A stretch of DNA of 64,000 nucleotides from Melastoma dodecandrum (GCA_029817715.1 JARUPY010000227.1:37461-101460); one strand, 5' to 3'; shown: positions 11,887 to 25,429, counted from the first letter of the stretch. Made by a program: numbers and translations. Notes: generated from the letters alone by a model not told the origin.

Positions 11887-14129
11887 TTAGCATGATCGAT
11901 GGGAGCTCCGCTTCTTTGCAGCCTTGACAAACCCCATGATGACCTGCAACTCGTCCATTTCCTGGCACCCACAAAGCAGCGTAACATATTGGCTTATCTC
12001 AATATGGAGCAGACATCGTGAAGGCATGGCGAGGATTTGTGGTGATTATAGGATAAGAGACGATGGCCTGGTTGCCGTGTTACCTGAGACACGAAATGAC
12101 TCTGGACCACCTTAAGGAGTTGCTCCCTAGATGGGTTGGGAATTTCATCCACCTGGGCAAGAGACAAGCGAGGTTGTCATAACACTGTATATTATCGAAA
12201 CCTCAGAGTTTAGGCTTTTCTAGGATTAATGCCGTACGAGGTTAAAGTGTCGCAGGTATCTCCACAAAGCAGCTATCTCCAATTTGCTCAGGTCAATGCT
12301 CTGCAGATTCGATAACATTATTCAGTCGGCATGACCAACTGCTGTGAGAACAACTCAAGCTTTTTGCACATGTAATGTACAGGGAAAAGAGGGAGGAAAG
12401 TATTTCGAGCAAAAGCATCGAGGACAGTACCATGGACCCACGAGTCGAAATTGACGACCTGGATTGTGAATCAGAGGAGTAAGTTCTGCTAACGACCCCG
12501 TGAGACGACTTATGAACTCCGTGCCTCGATCTGTGTGATTTTTGGGTGTCATCGGATGCTGAGGAAAGGGATGGCACAGAATCACAATCATATAAAGCAT
12601 GGTAGGGCCAATGAAAGAGGAAAAAAATGAAAAAAAAAAAAGGTCACAAGGGGAGCCATCAGCGATAGTGGAAAAAGCAAAAGGCGAAAGGCAAATTGGA
12701 TCCTATGTAATCTCGGACCACTTCCCTATCAAGATGAGGCTGTTCCATTACCAATATCTCCTTGCCATGCTACATGATAGCTAATAATATCGGCAATTAT
12801 CATGCCAGTGGAACATGAACATGTCAGAAGGATAAAGATAACGACAAAGAAGGAACTGAAAGTGGCGACAGAGAAATATCAACGATTTAAGTCATTAACT
12901 AATCCGAATTGTAAGGGCCCTCTTGGAGAATTCCTGTGGTTATTGCAGGACCCATGTAATTTTCAATTAAAGTCATGTGACAGTTGTTCTCAACATAAGC
13001 CAAGGTGGGCCAATTTCACAGAGTTAGTTGGGGATTTTCCCGAAATAAGGCGAGACCATTTGTTGACACGGTAGACGTAAAGCAGGGTATATGTAATAGG
13101 AACTTACTCATGTCCGAGCCGTTCCAGCGCCCGTTTTCAGATTCCAGGTCGTCGTCTTCCTCGTTCCCTTTTGGAGCTTCAATCACACAGAGCGCATTCC
13201 TCTGCAGCTTCACTTCGATACCATTAGCCAGAACCTAAGATTTCGCAGATCAATCGCGTCAAATGCAACACATCTAAAGACATCAGCTGCACACAAAAAT
13301 TGGCAGATGCTTAAAGTTCCAACTTGTGGAGATGTAAAAATGTCATACTACAACATCAACCTGACGATAAAGATGAAGATCTACAGAGATACACAGGCCA
13401 TGATCTTTTTATGATTGAATCGTTCCGCATAAAGCGGAGATGTCTATCAATCCACAGGGAAAAGACTACCCACTAATCCCGTAATCAGTGCAACGTGAAA
13501 AAGACTAATCAAACCAATAACAAGCTCCAAAAAAATTACAGCACATAAAGCAAAATTCACAAGTCCACACGGAATGGAAATTAACAACAAAACCTAACCT
13601 CACTTCTTCTGTTGACTTGGTGATCAACAAAAGAGAACAGAAAATGTAAAAAACCCACAACCAATTCGAAGAAATTGAAGCAGGGAAGACCCAAAGATGT
13701 CAGTTATCTCGCAAAAAGTCGACAAAACGACCAGATCCAGCGGCTATCAGAAACTGGGAAATGCAGCACCGATGATTGGTATCGCCATGCAATGAAACCG
13801 TGCTGTCGAAACAATCCCAGATTTGAATTTCCGCCCATTAGCGCCTAGAATTCCCCTTATCGCAGATTGTATTCACGACCCTCGAAAGAATGGGAGGAAG
13901 TAATCGGGGTAAGAAGGAAACAGGCGATTACGAGCCAATGCCAGCCGCCGAGACCAACGGCTTTCTTGACGACGCCCTGGAGACCGACCAGGACAGACTT
14001 GGTGCGATTATTCCCGGTGACGATCACCTTGGTGTGACGAGGGAGGACGGAGAGCTCCTCCTCGCTGTTGTCTCCTCCGACCCCGAAGCTCTGCAACTGC
14101 AACCGCGAATTCTCCACAGCCTCGATCAT
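11887..14129 (-). CDS. SAP30-like histone deacetylase complex subunit (AFR1/AFR2 type)
   Basis: Six exons join with consistent phases: 13932-14129, 13108-13234, 12431-12558, 12238-12300, 12084-12152 and 11887-11961, giving 219 aa. The N-terminus (MIEAVENSRLQLQSFGVGG, then LPRHTKVIVTGNNRTKSVLV, then WHWL) and the C-terminal block IDLSKLEIAALWRYLRHFNL plus VDEIPNPSREQLLKVVQSHF match the plant SAP30 homologues. The latter is the Sin3-binding domain. In Arabidopsis the AFR proteins act in Sin3-HDAC complexes that deacetylate chromatin, for example at flowering genes. The middle (about 110-150) is a serine-rich basic linker. All introns are GT-AG. One is about 549 bp, the first is about 697 bp, and the others are short. 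The length matches the family (about 220 aa), and no lesion was seen. The start is the first Met of the conserved N-terminus. Confidence 0.93.
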
Positions 14130-14319
14130 TTCCAGTTCCGGGAAAGAGAAAGGAAGGGGGGGGGGAAGCTGGAATTTCCACCGGGAAGAAGCCCCCCTAG
14201 AGGGAGGGAGGAATCAGAAGGGATCGCGCCAAGCGGAGGGAAACCGAGCGTTGGAAATGGAGAAAGAAAAAGGGAGGCAGAGTGACTTTGAATGAAGTGG
14301 AGAAAACACACATTTCCGG

Positions 14320-14428
14320 ACAGACACGGAGAGAGAGAGAGAGGGACAGGGGAGGATTAAAATTGAGACGGGAATTGATTGAGAACAGGGTGAAGAAATG
14401 TAATTGGGCTTCTCTCTCTCTCTATCTA
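14320..14428. repeat. GA and CT microsatellites upstream of the SAP30-like gene
   Basis: A GAGAGA tract (about 14,329-14,342) and a TCTCTC tract with CTAT (about 14,409-14,430) lie 200-300 bp upstream of the start codon. Such GA/CT tracts are common in plant promoters and 5' leaders. A function is not shown. Confidence 0.6.
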
Positions 14429-14714
14429 TCTGACGCTGGCGATCAGGGTCGTCACTGAATCCGCCAAAGGTGTAACGCCACGTGGAGTGAGATATGTGGG
14501 CATCCAAAGCAGCATTCTCTTTTGTGTGGGTGTGTGTTTTGTGGGCTGCCGACTCGAGGAGTTTGCTTTTGCTTTCCTTTCCTTTCCTTACACACCCGCG
14601 ATAATAACACGCCCAATTACCAGGGTGGTGTGCAGTTTGATGATGACGATGCCGGGGGTTTCCTTAAAATTTTTTCTTTTTACGAGTTTAGTTTGAAGTT
14701 TATTTCGCAACTGA

Positions 14715-15290
14715 GAAATATCAATTTACGGCCTTAAGTTTGAGCTAATTTTCTATTTTGTCATTAACTTAGTTTGTTATATAATTTTGTCACCAACTTT
14801 TACTTTTATTTTGATTTTGACTAATCTTGAATTTTTTCGTGCTTAAGTCAAACACACTTTAATAGATAATTTTCATTTATCGACTAAAAAAAAATTTTGA
14901 AAATGGGAAATAATATTGAAACATTTCATTTGTTTTCTATTATAAAATTTTGATGGACAAGTCAAGTGAATTGGAAGCCGAAGTTAACGATAGTTGCTGA
15001 TGTTGTTAAAAAATATGAAAAATCGATGAAGGTCGGATGATGTTCTATTAGGGGGCGACTATAACGGATAAAGTGGATTACGAAACGAATGAATGAGATG
15101 TCGAAACTCCACTATTATATGACACATGTCAGACTATATTAAGGCTTTGTTTGGCTTTCGCTAAAAGAAATTCATGATTGACCAAAATCAAAATAAAAAC
15201 AAAAGTTGGTGACAAAATTATATAACAAACTAAGTTAATGACAAAACAAAAAGTTGGCTCAAAGTTGAGACCATAAACGTATATTTTGTC
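14715..15290. mobile_element. MITE with about 100-bp terminal inverted repeats
   Basis: The left arm (about 14,715-14,828) is repeated as its reverse complement in the right arm (about 15,178-15,290). The shared core includes GTCATTAACTTAGTTTGTTA and TTTTGTCACCAACTTTT and runs out to AATAT at both ends. About 350 bp of AT-rich sequence without coding capacity lies between. Long TIRs, short length and no gene fit a non-autonomous MITE. The superfamily is open: no clean target-site duplication was resolved, though long TIRs suggest Mutator-type. Confidence 0.85.
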
Positions 15291-15347
15291 TTTCCCAATT
15301 TACAATAAAGCTTTCAAATTTCTTCATTTACTATCCCCGGTTGAACT

Positions 15348-15480
15348 CCTATAATTCGATTTCAATTTAAAAAGAAATCGAATTCAGTCCGACTTTGACT
15401 TATAATTCGATTTCAATTTACAAAAGAAATCGAGACAACTAAAACGAAATCGAATTCTTCGATAATGCTATATGGAAGTC
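15348..15480. repeat. Two copies of a palindromic AATTCGATTTC / GAAATCGAATT hairpin
   Basis: ATAATTCGATTTCAATTTA followed by AAGAAATCGA occurs at about 15,351 and again at about 15,402. In each copy the two halves are complementary. A further GAAATCGAATTC lies near 15,445. This may be transposon-derived. Confidence 0.7.
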
Positions 15481-15489
15481 GAATTTATT

Positions 15490-16342
15490 ATATTAAAAGA
15501 AATTGACTACCCAATTTCCGTCTTTCCCCTTCTCCTCCCTCCCCCTGCCTCCTTCTGCCAGCTTCCCCACTCAGGCAATTATTTTTAAACATAATACGAA
15601 TTGAAACTCTCAGATAAAAGAAATAAAAATGTTTAAGTATTAAAGAATTGAATTTTATGATTACGACTTCATGTATTCGTATAAAATCGAGCTTATAGAG
15701 TTTAAGTTTGTTTTACATGATTCAAATTTAAATTTCTAGAGTTTTACTTTTTGGTATATCGAATTCGAATTTTAAGAGTTCGAATTCGGGACTGTAAATT
15801 ATAAAATTTGAAAAATTATAAATTCAAAAATATTTTTTGAAAAAAGGTTTTTTGAAAAAAAAAACTCGAAAAAACATCGTGGCATTATAATACTATCAGT
15901 CCCATATGCTTCTCGTCATTTATTGTGTTTGGTCGTTCGACGAGGGCGGGCGCGGCACGTGGCAATTCAACATCACATGTTCCATCCCAGATTGTCTTCG
16001 ACTTCACCCCAACCCTTTTTGCTTTTCTCCATATTCGATGGGAATGGGCCCGGCCCTTTCGGCCCACGAGAGACAACCCGTTTTATCAGTTGTTGCCAGC
16101 ATGATGCTGTCAGGAAACGAATCCTTTCTTTATTCAACAAGAAGCACGAACTCGTGAACTCATGACAGGGGTGTTACAACATTGTGGCCACGCTACCTCG
16201 TACCACCATGTACCCTTTCGGCACGAGGAGCGCCGTGACCTAAAAGTAAATATGAAAAAGCCTAGAAATGGGGAAAAGGAAAATTTGATGTCTTGCTATA
16301 TATGGACTAAGGCGGTGCCGAAAAGGCAGCAGCGGCAGTCTA
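15490..16342. other. Non-coding spacer with a G-box
   Basis: AT-rich to about 15,890, then more balanced composition. A CACGTG G-box lies at 15,956-15,961. No gene is supported. The short plus-strand frames at 15,906-16,165 have no recognised domain. Confidence 0.4.
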
Positions 16343-17149
16343 TCAGTCGACGAGGTCTTCCAATGCCAAGTAGTTGCCGCTCGCAAAGGTTTCCGACTCC
16401 GATGGATCTTCAGAGGGGGAGCCATACTCGGATCCTGGCTGGTTTGCCATGACAGGGATGTCGCTGCCGACCTGGACGACAACGAATGTGTTTTGTAACT
16501 TGCAGATTTAACTAGTCCTTGTTGCCGTTCAGATTCAGTGTTGCTGTCTAGAGGCGAAGGTGTACCTGAGACCCTGGATCTTGCCATATCCTGCAGAGGG
16601 AAAATGATTCCTGCATTGAGTCCATCAAAGGCTGTCAGCAGCGGAAATCGACCGAGTTCGCTGTAATTTAATCGTGTTTTATTCTTCCCGAGGTATTACG
16701 CTGGGAGTGGTTATCTTGTACTCCAGCATCATCCAGTCGGTCTTCTGACCATCAGTTTCGTGGAACTCGCGGGTGATCTGCCGGTATAGGATGGGCAGGT
16801 CCATAGTTATCGGGCGAGCTTCTTCCTTCAGCCTCCAGGGGGCAGCAACTTCTGAATCCCCGATTTGATCGTGAAATACGAGGTGCCACTCGTTCTCTGC
16901 CAGATTAAAAACCAAGAATCAAGTCGGATTAGAAGGGGAGCTCGGATTCAATTCCACTGACGCAGGCAATTCAACAGCAACAAAAAGCATACGGGTTAAA
17001 TCCTCTGGGCGTTTCAGGAACGGAAGCTCTTCCGAACCCGAACTAACAGGGCGTCCACAGAGCTCCCTTATCAGAGACAGTAAGGAGCCCCCGTCGCCGC
17101 CATGTCCGACCCGCCCACCGTTCAGAGTGATGTCCGCAAGAGTACTCAT
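16343..17149 (-). CDS. Atypical NAC-like protein, gene model uncertain
   Basis: Exon 1 (16993-17149, from MSTLADITLNGG; an in-frame Met 33 bases upstream at 17182 is possible) splices to exon 2 (16700-16896) by GT-AG in phase 1, giving EDLTQNEWHLVFHDQ. Exon 2 ends with ILYRQITREFHETDG then QKTDWMMLEYKI, which resembles NAC subdomains C-E (consensus KTxWxMHEYRL), the DNA-binding half. The N-terminal NAC subdomain A (LPPGFRFHP) is missing. A third exon begins at 16590 (DMARSRVSGTPSPLDSNTES). A plausible acidic tail, ending GNYLALEDLVD with a stop at 16343-16345, lies in a different frame. No intron of normal length reconciles the two, so either a frameshift or an unseen splice exists. NAC proteins are plant transcription factors; whether this one binds DNA is doubtful. 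Confidence 0.55.
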
Positions 17150-17199
17150 TTGTATGGCCCTGAAGCCGTTCCAAGAGAACAACTCGATCGATTAAGTCT

Positions 17200-18198
17200 C
17201 AGAGAAGACAATCGTGAAATTCCCGAAACCGATGCAGGATGAAAGATTTGGAGTGGTCAAATTCCTCAATCCCAACTCCAAAAAAATGAAACATAATAAA
17301 ACCAACACCCAGATCACCAAAGCAACATCCTCTCTCGCTGTAATCCAGGAGATAAACTAACGTGGTGGGGGGTGGGGGCAAAAGCTAAAACAATTGATCT
17401 GACCTGGGGATGAGATGTCGGGATTGGGGTTTTCCTTGCTTCTCTTAACTGCTTGCTCCTGAACGAGGTCGCAAGGAGGGAGCAGAATTAGGTTGGAGGA
17501 TCGAATTGGTGTATTTATAGTTGTCTCAACTTCGGAAGCAACACAACTTGCGTTCGGAGACAGACAGGTTTGGGTTTTTCTGCACAACTGGGTCTTAGGC
17601 AATAGCCAGAGGACAAAATAAGGAGGGAAAAGGCAGGAGAAAGGCAGGAAAGCGTTTCAAAAAGGGAAGAATCTTGGGGTTCTTTTCCTTTCAGGGGGGG
17701 AGAAAGCGACCCCAAAGTTGTTTGCCATCGTTATGGCCACGTCATGGGGACTAAGGCGGGTCCTTATCGGATTAAGACACCACATAGTTACGCGGTCCCC
17801 ACACAGTAACCTCGAGGAAATGTGAAATATCGGGGGTGGGACGGGGATCAATGCCCAATTTTTATATTGAACGAGAGGTTCCCATCTTCGGCTGCCTCAA
17901 ACTGAAAACCGCCCTTGATGACAGAGGCGACAAAGACAACTGTTTCTGTTAACTACATCAAACTGCAATCTGTTACAATTATATATGTTAAATATGGGCA
18001 AAGCCCTCATACATCATTAACAAAGCCCATAGTTAAGCCCAGTCATATCCTCTTCCTTCCCTTCAGTCTTCTTCATTTGTCAGATTCTTCTTCCTTCCGA
18101 GATGTTAAATGTTTTTGCATTATCAACCTGCTTTACTTCAATGGGATATTAAAGTTTTTCTTTCTTTAAAATTATTTATTTTATAGTTAACAAGCAGG
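17200..18198. other. Upstream region of the NAC-like gene, no further gene recognised
   Basis: Probably 5' leader and promoter of the minus-strand NAC-like gene, with a pyrimidine-rich patch near 17,430-17,520. Nothing else was identified before the tRNA. Confidence 0.4.
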
Positions 18199-18270
18199 GT
18201 CGTTGTAGTATAGTGGTGAGTATCCTCGCCTGTCACGCGAGAGACCCGGGTTCGATCCCCGGCAACGGCG
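18199..18270 (+). tRNA. tRNA-Asp (anticodon GTC)
   Basis: The 72-nt sequence folds as a cloverleaf. The acceptor arm GTCGTTG pairs with CAACGGC, leaving discriminator G. The anticodon stem CTCGC/GCGAG encloses loop CTGTCAC with anticodon GTC at 18232-18234. The T arm has GGTTCGATCC, and the D arm contains AGTGGTGAGTA. No intron. A short T run follows at about 18,279. A- and B-box internal promoter sequences are intact, so it is probably functional. Confidence 0.97.
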
Positions 18271-19190
18271 ACTTCCGATATTTTACCTGCCAGTCAAAGT
18301 GAAAGGACGAAAATGGCCACCATTTCCCTCCCCCCCAAGTCAACCCACTTTTAGTTTCCCCCGTCACACAGATTTGGGGGCACAAACATACGAACGATTT
18401 GACACGTCCGTTGGGGACCGGCCAAATGGAGCGCATCGGAATTCATGCTACAGAGTTAATTGGGAAAGTAAAAATAAATTCATGCTCGTAGTTGTAACTT
18501 TTGGGTCGACCTATGTGTTTGTGTACGATTTATCTTAGGTTAACTATTATCGATATTTGGCCCCACTAATAGGTCAATTTTACGTTTTGATATATCGTTT
18601 AAAAAGTTTTGAATTTGACCTTATTACGATTTTACTTTTGTATTTGGTCCTATTCGTAACGACTGTTATCCTGTCGACGTTAAACCATAAATTATCTCGC
18701 GTGTCATTAATTTTTTTTTTTTTTGCTTACTGTGGACTATTAGGATATTAGGGACGAAATAATTTTTTTTATTATTCTTACGTGGACTATCAGGCTATAG
18801 GGATTCGCACCCCCACCCAAAAACCCTAATTTCCTTCCCTCTCCGCCTCCCACCCCATGGCGTCTCCAGCGACCAACCGCCATGTCCTCCTCCGCCTCCT
18901 CCGACCACGAACCACCTCCCGATCCATCTCCACCGCTGTTCCCCTCCTTCAGGAGCCCCAGCTTGTCGAACTAACACCGGCCCCTCCTCCAACCCCGGAC
19001 TCTGATGCTGCTGCGACGCCTCTACCCCCGAGCCCGCCGGTGGAACGCCACGCCGACAGAGGTTCTCGTGGTTCTGATTAACAGTTTCCCTGATCCAGTG
19101 TCTCCATTTTCACATTCCCCTGGCCAGGCTGCAATGCATGATCATGCTCCGTCGATACGTCGCATTTCCTGCTCTTCAGTCCAAGAAACA
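18271..19190. other. Spacer with an unrecognised short open frame
   Basis: A plus-strand frame at 18857-19081 (74 aa, starting MASPATNRHVLLRLLRPRTT) looks like an organelle-targeting leader (Arg/Ser-rich, few acids), but no mature domain follows. It may be the broken 5' end of a lost gene. Confidence 0.3.
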
Positions 19191-19203
19191 ACCTAGTCTC
19201 CCG

Positions 19204-19510
19204 TCACATCTTCTTCCTAAGCATCTCATTCTCGTCCATCACCTCTGCGGCCCAGTTCTGGCAGCAAACTGAGGGAGAAGAATGCGATGACGTTACCTGC
19301 TCTTCCCTGGAATTCGACGGGGATATGATCGGGATAGCCGTGGCCACCACCAGAATCCTTGCCAACATCGTCGAGGCTGTCGTAATAGGAGGCGAGGCAG
19401 GGCTGCCGCTGGATTTCACAAAGGAGGCGCTTCTCCCCCTTCCGAAGAAATTCATTAGTGAATTCCCAATAATTATCGTCGGTACACATGATCTTGACCG
19501 TGATCTGTGG
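19204..19510 (-). pseudogene. Class B heat-shock factor (HSFB2-like) exon fragment
   Basis: The minus strand encodes NYWEFTNEFLRKGEKRLLCE followed by IQR, the end of the HSF DNA-binding domain (consensus RWEFANExFRxGEKxLLxEI). After a frame change near 19,330 come SNSREEQVTSSHSSPSV and VMDENEMLRKKM, matching the linker and the start of the coiled-coil oligomerisation region (ENERLRKEN). The first DNA-binding exon and the C-terminal repressor region are absent. HSFB proteins are repressors in the heat-stress response; this copy cannot encode one. Confidence 0.7.
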
Positions 19511-20321
19511 TGGTTGTTAGTTTTCGTCTTTGGTATTCTTTTTTCTGGTTGGTTTTTTCGCCGGTCGATTTGGACTGGGTCTTCGTCTATTTCTGCTTGG
19601 AGGGATTCTTGTGAGGCCGTCTGGGAAGTAATTCGCTGTTAATTTTGATTCTTGGAATTGGGATTTTGATTAAGGAGTTGCTTCCTAATGCCGGAATTCG
19701 GTGTAGGATCTGGGGAACAATTCCCAGCGATTATCGTCTTGGTGAGGAAAGTAGTCGGGAAGGCGGATCTCCGGGGGTCGACGCCGAAGGAGGCAGACAC
19801 CGCGAGTGCGTCGGCGGGGACACCCCCTCCTCCAACCTCTTTTTTATTTCTTTCATTTATTACTGTCTACGTACACAAAAAAAGGTAACGTTAAAGACAC
19901 GTTAGACCACCTAAGACAACAAAAGAAGGTGACGGCCATTACGAATAGGGCTAGATCCAAAAGTAAAATTAAAATAAAGTCAAATTCAAAACTTTTTAAA
20001 TGATATGCCAACGTAAAGTTAGCCTATTAGTATGGTCAAATATCGATAATTTATCTTTATTTTATTATAACCAGTTACGATGTTACACTTGTCGTGCGCA
20101 AAACAATAGCCAACTTTTTTCTTACAACTTATCCACCCCCTCTCTCTATAACAACCTCTGTAGAGAAAGAGAGGGGATATTTCATTCTCTTACAAGTGGA
20201 AAAAATGAACAAAACACAGACAAGCAAAAACGTCCTGACTAGAACACCCCTCCCCCCCACCTCCACGGACCCAGACCAGAACCGACCTCCGCGGTTGAGG
20301 GACTCGATCGGGTGGTGGAAG

Positions 20322-21690
<1,369 letters not shown>

Positions 21691-21946
21691 TAGCATATGA
21701 ACATGTAAGATCAAACCCAAACATATAATCCATTTAATTGTCTAGCTATTAGTGATTATACAACTCATCTCGAGCACATTGTGAAGGCAATTGTTGCTTG
21801 CTTGCTTGTGTAAACATCGCATTACTTTATTTGTGTCTTTATCTATCACCATTTTGGCCTGAGCTCAATCATCGAATCTGCATTGATTGTGCTCATGATG
21901 GAAATTATTTGCATGTTGAGTTAATGTATGAAACAACAACTGGGGT

Positions 21947-22134
21947 GTTAGAAATCGTGTCGGGGTTCCCATTCACCAGGTGAAGGGTCCCAACTCACTC
22001 TACTTAAGGTGTTGGCCCAGGCCTTTTCTAACCGTTAGAAATCGTGTCGGGGTTCCCCTTCACCTAAAAACTAGCAATTAGGTGAAGGGTCTCGACCCAC
22101 TCTACTTAAAGTGTTGGCTCAGGCCTTTTCTATC
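21947..22134. repeat. Two diverged tandem copies of an about 90-100-bp unit
   Basis: Unit 1 (21,947-22,033) and unit 2 (22,034-22,134) both begin GTTAGAAATCGTGTCGGGGT and end GGCCTTTTCTA. Both carry AGGTGAAGGGTC and CACTCTACTTAA. Unit 2 has an extra 16 bp or so. They are followed by CCGGTGTGGGAC. Confidence 0.85.
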
Positions 22135-22349
22135 CGGTGTGGGACTATCTCAAGATCACGACAGCATGTGCGGTGGGATCCCATGAACACTTTCATCTTT
22201 TTGGTGGTCGCATCCTCATTCAATGGACGTCTCGATCTTTTCCTAAATGAAAAAGGGACTTCCATTCCCAGATGCACCCACCTTTCCCTTTGGTAAGAAT
22301 GGGCCACGACAAACTTGAATTCAGACAAAATGAAATTTATGTAAGAATG

Positions 22350-23950
22350 AATAAAAATTAATGGACGACGGCATCATGGGGTCTTGAGGAACTGTCATCG
22401 TGTACACAGTATGTCAGTGTTGCAGGCTAGGTGGTGGTGTTTGGGAGAGGGAGGGGGTCGTCTAAAAGGCTTGATGGCATCAACCGGCTAAAGACGAAAG
22501 AAATAGTTTGGAGAACGGTCTCAGTTGGTTGCCGTTGGTGAGAGATAACGGCAGCTTTCCCTCCCCGAATCATTACATGGAAAAATAAAAGGAAAAAAGA
22601 TAAATTTGTTCGATCAATTAAAAATTATGATACTAATTATCAATTATTAATGTTATTGAGTTTTGTTAGTAATATAAAACCAATCCAAATATCAACCCAC
22701 TACACTAAAGTCCGACGTTTTTACTGATAGAGAACGTGATCCACATACAAAATTAGGCTCGTGAGTGGGATTTTACGTTTTCTGCCCTTTTTTCAACAAG
22801 TTTAGGTGCCAAACGAACGGCAAGGGAGACCAGGCACAGACCCATTAATCCATCATTCGTCCCACAATATGGTAACTTGAGAGCCTTTTAGACAATAACT
22901 CGTCCTTGAAGTCAAGAGCATCCTCGCCAACGGCTTTACGCGGAGCATTACTGTTTGGCACGAAATTGAGTTCCCACAACACGTATCAAATTTTACAGAA
23001 AAATTGTGGTAGTCGTAAATTAAATAAACGTAAATTGAAAGGGAAAACAATACTTGAATTAATTCAATAATACTGAATTATAGGACAACACTTACAGACA
23101 TTGTGCGAATTGAAATACAATAAAAGAGACTAGAAAACGACGACGGGATGCTTCAAAAGGACCGTGGCGGACAGATGACGACTATGACAGATTTCTTTAA
23201 TAAAATCTACTTTGATGGATTGGTGGTCGGATGCAGTAAGGGTGATGGATGGTTTCAGGACGCTTTCAGTAAGTTGTGGGGAGAGCAAGAGTGATAGATC
23301 AACTTAGCTAGATTTGGAATTATATGGGTTGATCGTGTAGCCTCCTTTTATGGAGGCCGCTTTAGACGAAATGGGGACGGTGATCGGTCGAATTTCGCGG
23401 CAACTACGGCAGCCTCCTTTAATGGAGACTACCTTGGGGTGGTTTGTGGATGAGTGATTAGTGAAGTGTGGAAGGCGGTGAAGAGTGATTTCAAGACATA
23501 GTTTAGGACGGTTTTCTGGACACCTTTGTAGATCCCCAAATTGGCTATTAACCGGAAACACTCAACATTAATCAAGTTTTAATCACATGCGATTAAACTA
23601 AGATTAACCTCAACCGACGGTGGTCTTTAAGTTTTAAAAATTATCATACATGCTTACGGTTTCACACAAAAAAATCGTTAAACATGTTGATTAATGCCTA
23701 TCATCCTTAAACATGTTTACGTAATTGATTTCGAATTAAAAATTAGTTACATGAAGTTAATATCCTAGTTGCATTTTCATTAAGCGATAATGTCACTTTA
23801 AAACTTTTCATGAATTTTTAAGCATTTCTACTAAAATCCGAAGAATAATTTACAACTTTCTAGATTTTCATTTAAGTCCAAATCAATTTGAAAAGTTAGA
23901 ATAAATCTAGGGACTCAATCAACGATTTCCTAGTACATAAAAAAAAGCAA
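22350..23950. other. Intergenic, no gene recognised
   Basis: Mixed composition. The longest frame (minus, 23304-23561, 85 aa) has no recognised domain but contains the duplicated word SIKGG. Confidence 0.4.
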
Positions 23951-23989
23951 ACAAATGAATGAAGCCTCGCCTCGTCACAGCAACAAAAA

Positions 23990-24490
23990 ATCAGCCTCCC
24001 CGACAAAATCCCAGTAAGGGGCAGCACTCAAAGACAGCAAAGGACACGAAGTACAAATCGGCAGCAGAATCAACAATCCCCACCCTCCGATTTCTAACCT
24101 CCTGGACAGAAGCATCAGCTCTACAACCAGGCAAAGTTGCAACAAGCTGCAGCCTCGCAATGGGCAACCCCCTCATCCCGTTCCATGTCGGATCTAGCAA
24201 CAACCACGTAGATAGCATCTTGGTTTTCTTGACAGCAAGCACTCCACCAGTATACATCAGGTCTCTACTGCTACTCCTGACAACCACGGCCAAACCCCAA
24301 CCAGATGAACAGGAATTCCGTCACCGAGACTAAGGAGCTCGGCCTCTATTTCGGGAACTCCTTCTCCTACCAGCCAAAGTCTGAACAACCGTCTCCATCC
24401 CGAAGCCTTCTCCATCAACGAAGCATCCTTCTTCATAAAAAGGGGGCTAAAAGACGGCCTCACCAACAATGGACAGCTCCTTCCTACCAC
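23990..24490 (-). mobile_element. Possible LINE/retroelement RNase H-like remnant
   Basis: The minus-strand frame AVVVRSSSRDLMYTGGVLAV resembles the opening of plant retroelement RNase H domains (GVVVRDSxGxLxxAG). It is preceded in another frame by GVPEIEAELLSLG. No catalytic set of acidic residues can be assembled and no ends are visible, so the call is weak. Confidence 0.25.
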
Positions 24491-25429
24491 TCAAGATTCC
24501 TCCAGCAGCAGGGATAGACGAATTCCATCAATTTCCCTCAGCAACCCACTCCAAAGAAACACCTCCTTCGGGGACTCAAAACAGAAGACAAGTCTTCACC
24601 CTCTCCTTCGTTGCAGCAGAGAACAAGCTCTCCTGGGAGCCACCTCCTACAAATCAGAGCACCAGCAACCTTCAAGCTCTACGTCACAGTGCTTACATCG
24701 AGCTCTTCAACCCCAGTTCAATAGCGGTGAGCAACCTCACTCTTATTTTCACATATATCTTTCTTCATGCCACAATATTTGACACCCTCCTTTTCCCCTT
24801 TTGCTTGCTTTATTTTCTGCGAGAAAATGGAGGAGCTCAAACCTTGGTTGGTCAGCATCGACTTCGTATATTGCTCCATGAGACGTCATAGATGTTCCCA
24901 TCGCGAACACCTAGTGGACTCCCGACGCACACACGAGTCTCCCATCACGAGCGTGCGTGCTCGAGAGATATGGGGTAGGCTTTAGTCTCCCATCGCGAGC
25001 GCTTGCCCACACAAACATCTCTGAAAGCCATGTCGATTAGGCTTCATCCCCGGTGAGTCACTCTACCATCTGTTTTCTCTTTTGTTTTGCAGACCATTTA
25101 GACAAATCTAACCTCATTTGTTGCTTTTGTTTGCATGACATACGTTGCGGTGTCTCCAGAAATCTCGAAAATCGTAGGATGTCATAATCGGAGCTAGCAA
25201 ACTCGAAATCACGCGAGATCAGGTATATTCTCTCCCTATTTTATTGTTCTTTGTTGACAAGTCGTGTGTTAGCATCATACGTGTGCAACCTGAGCTGTGT
25301 TTGATTTTCTGGGGATATACGCATGCTGGAATACAAACATTCATTGCTGCTGCGTGTTCTTGAGGTTTTCTATCATAGTTCTTTGCTCAGAGTGTGGATT
25401 GGGCTATTGTTTGACTCATTAACTTCCTT

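Noticed and set aside
18857..19081. 74-aa frame resembling an organelle transit peptide
   Set aside because: No mature protein follows and no splice continuation could be recognised. Kept only as a note in the spacer entry.
23959..24333. 124-aa plus-strand frame as a gene
   Set aside because: No family resemblance. The opposite strand shows a weak RNase H-like remnant that explains the stretch at least as well.
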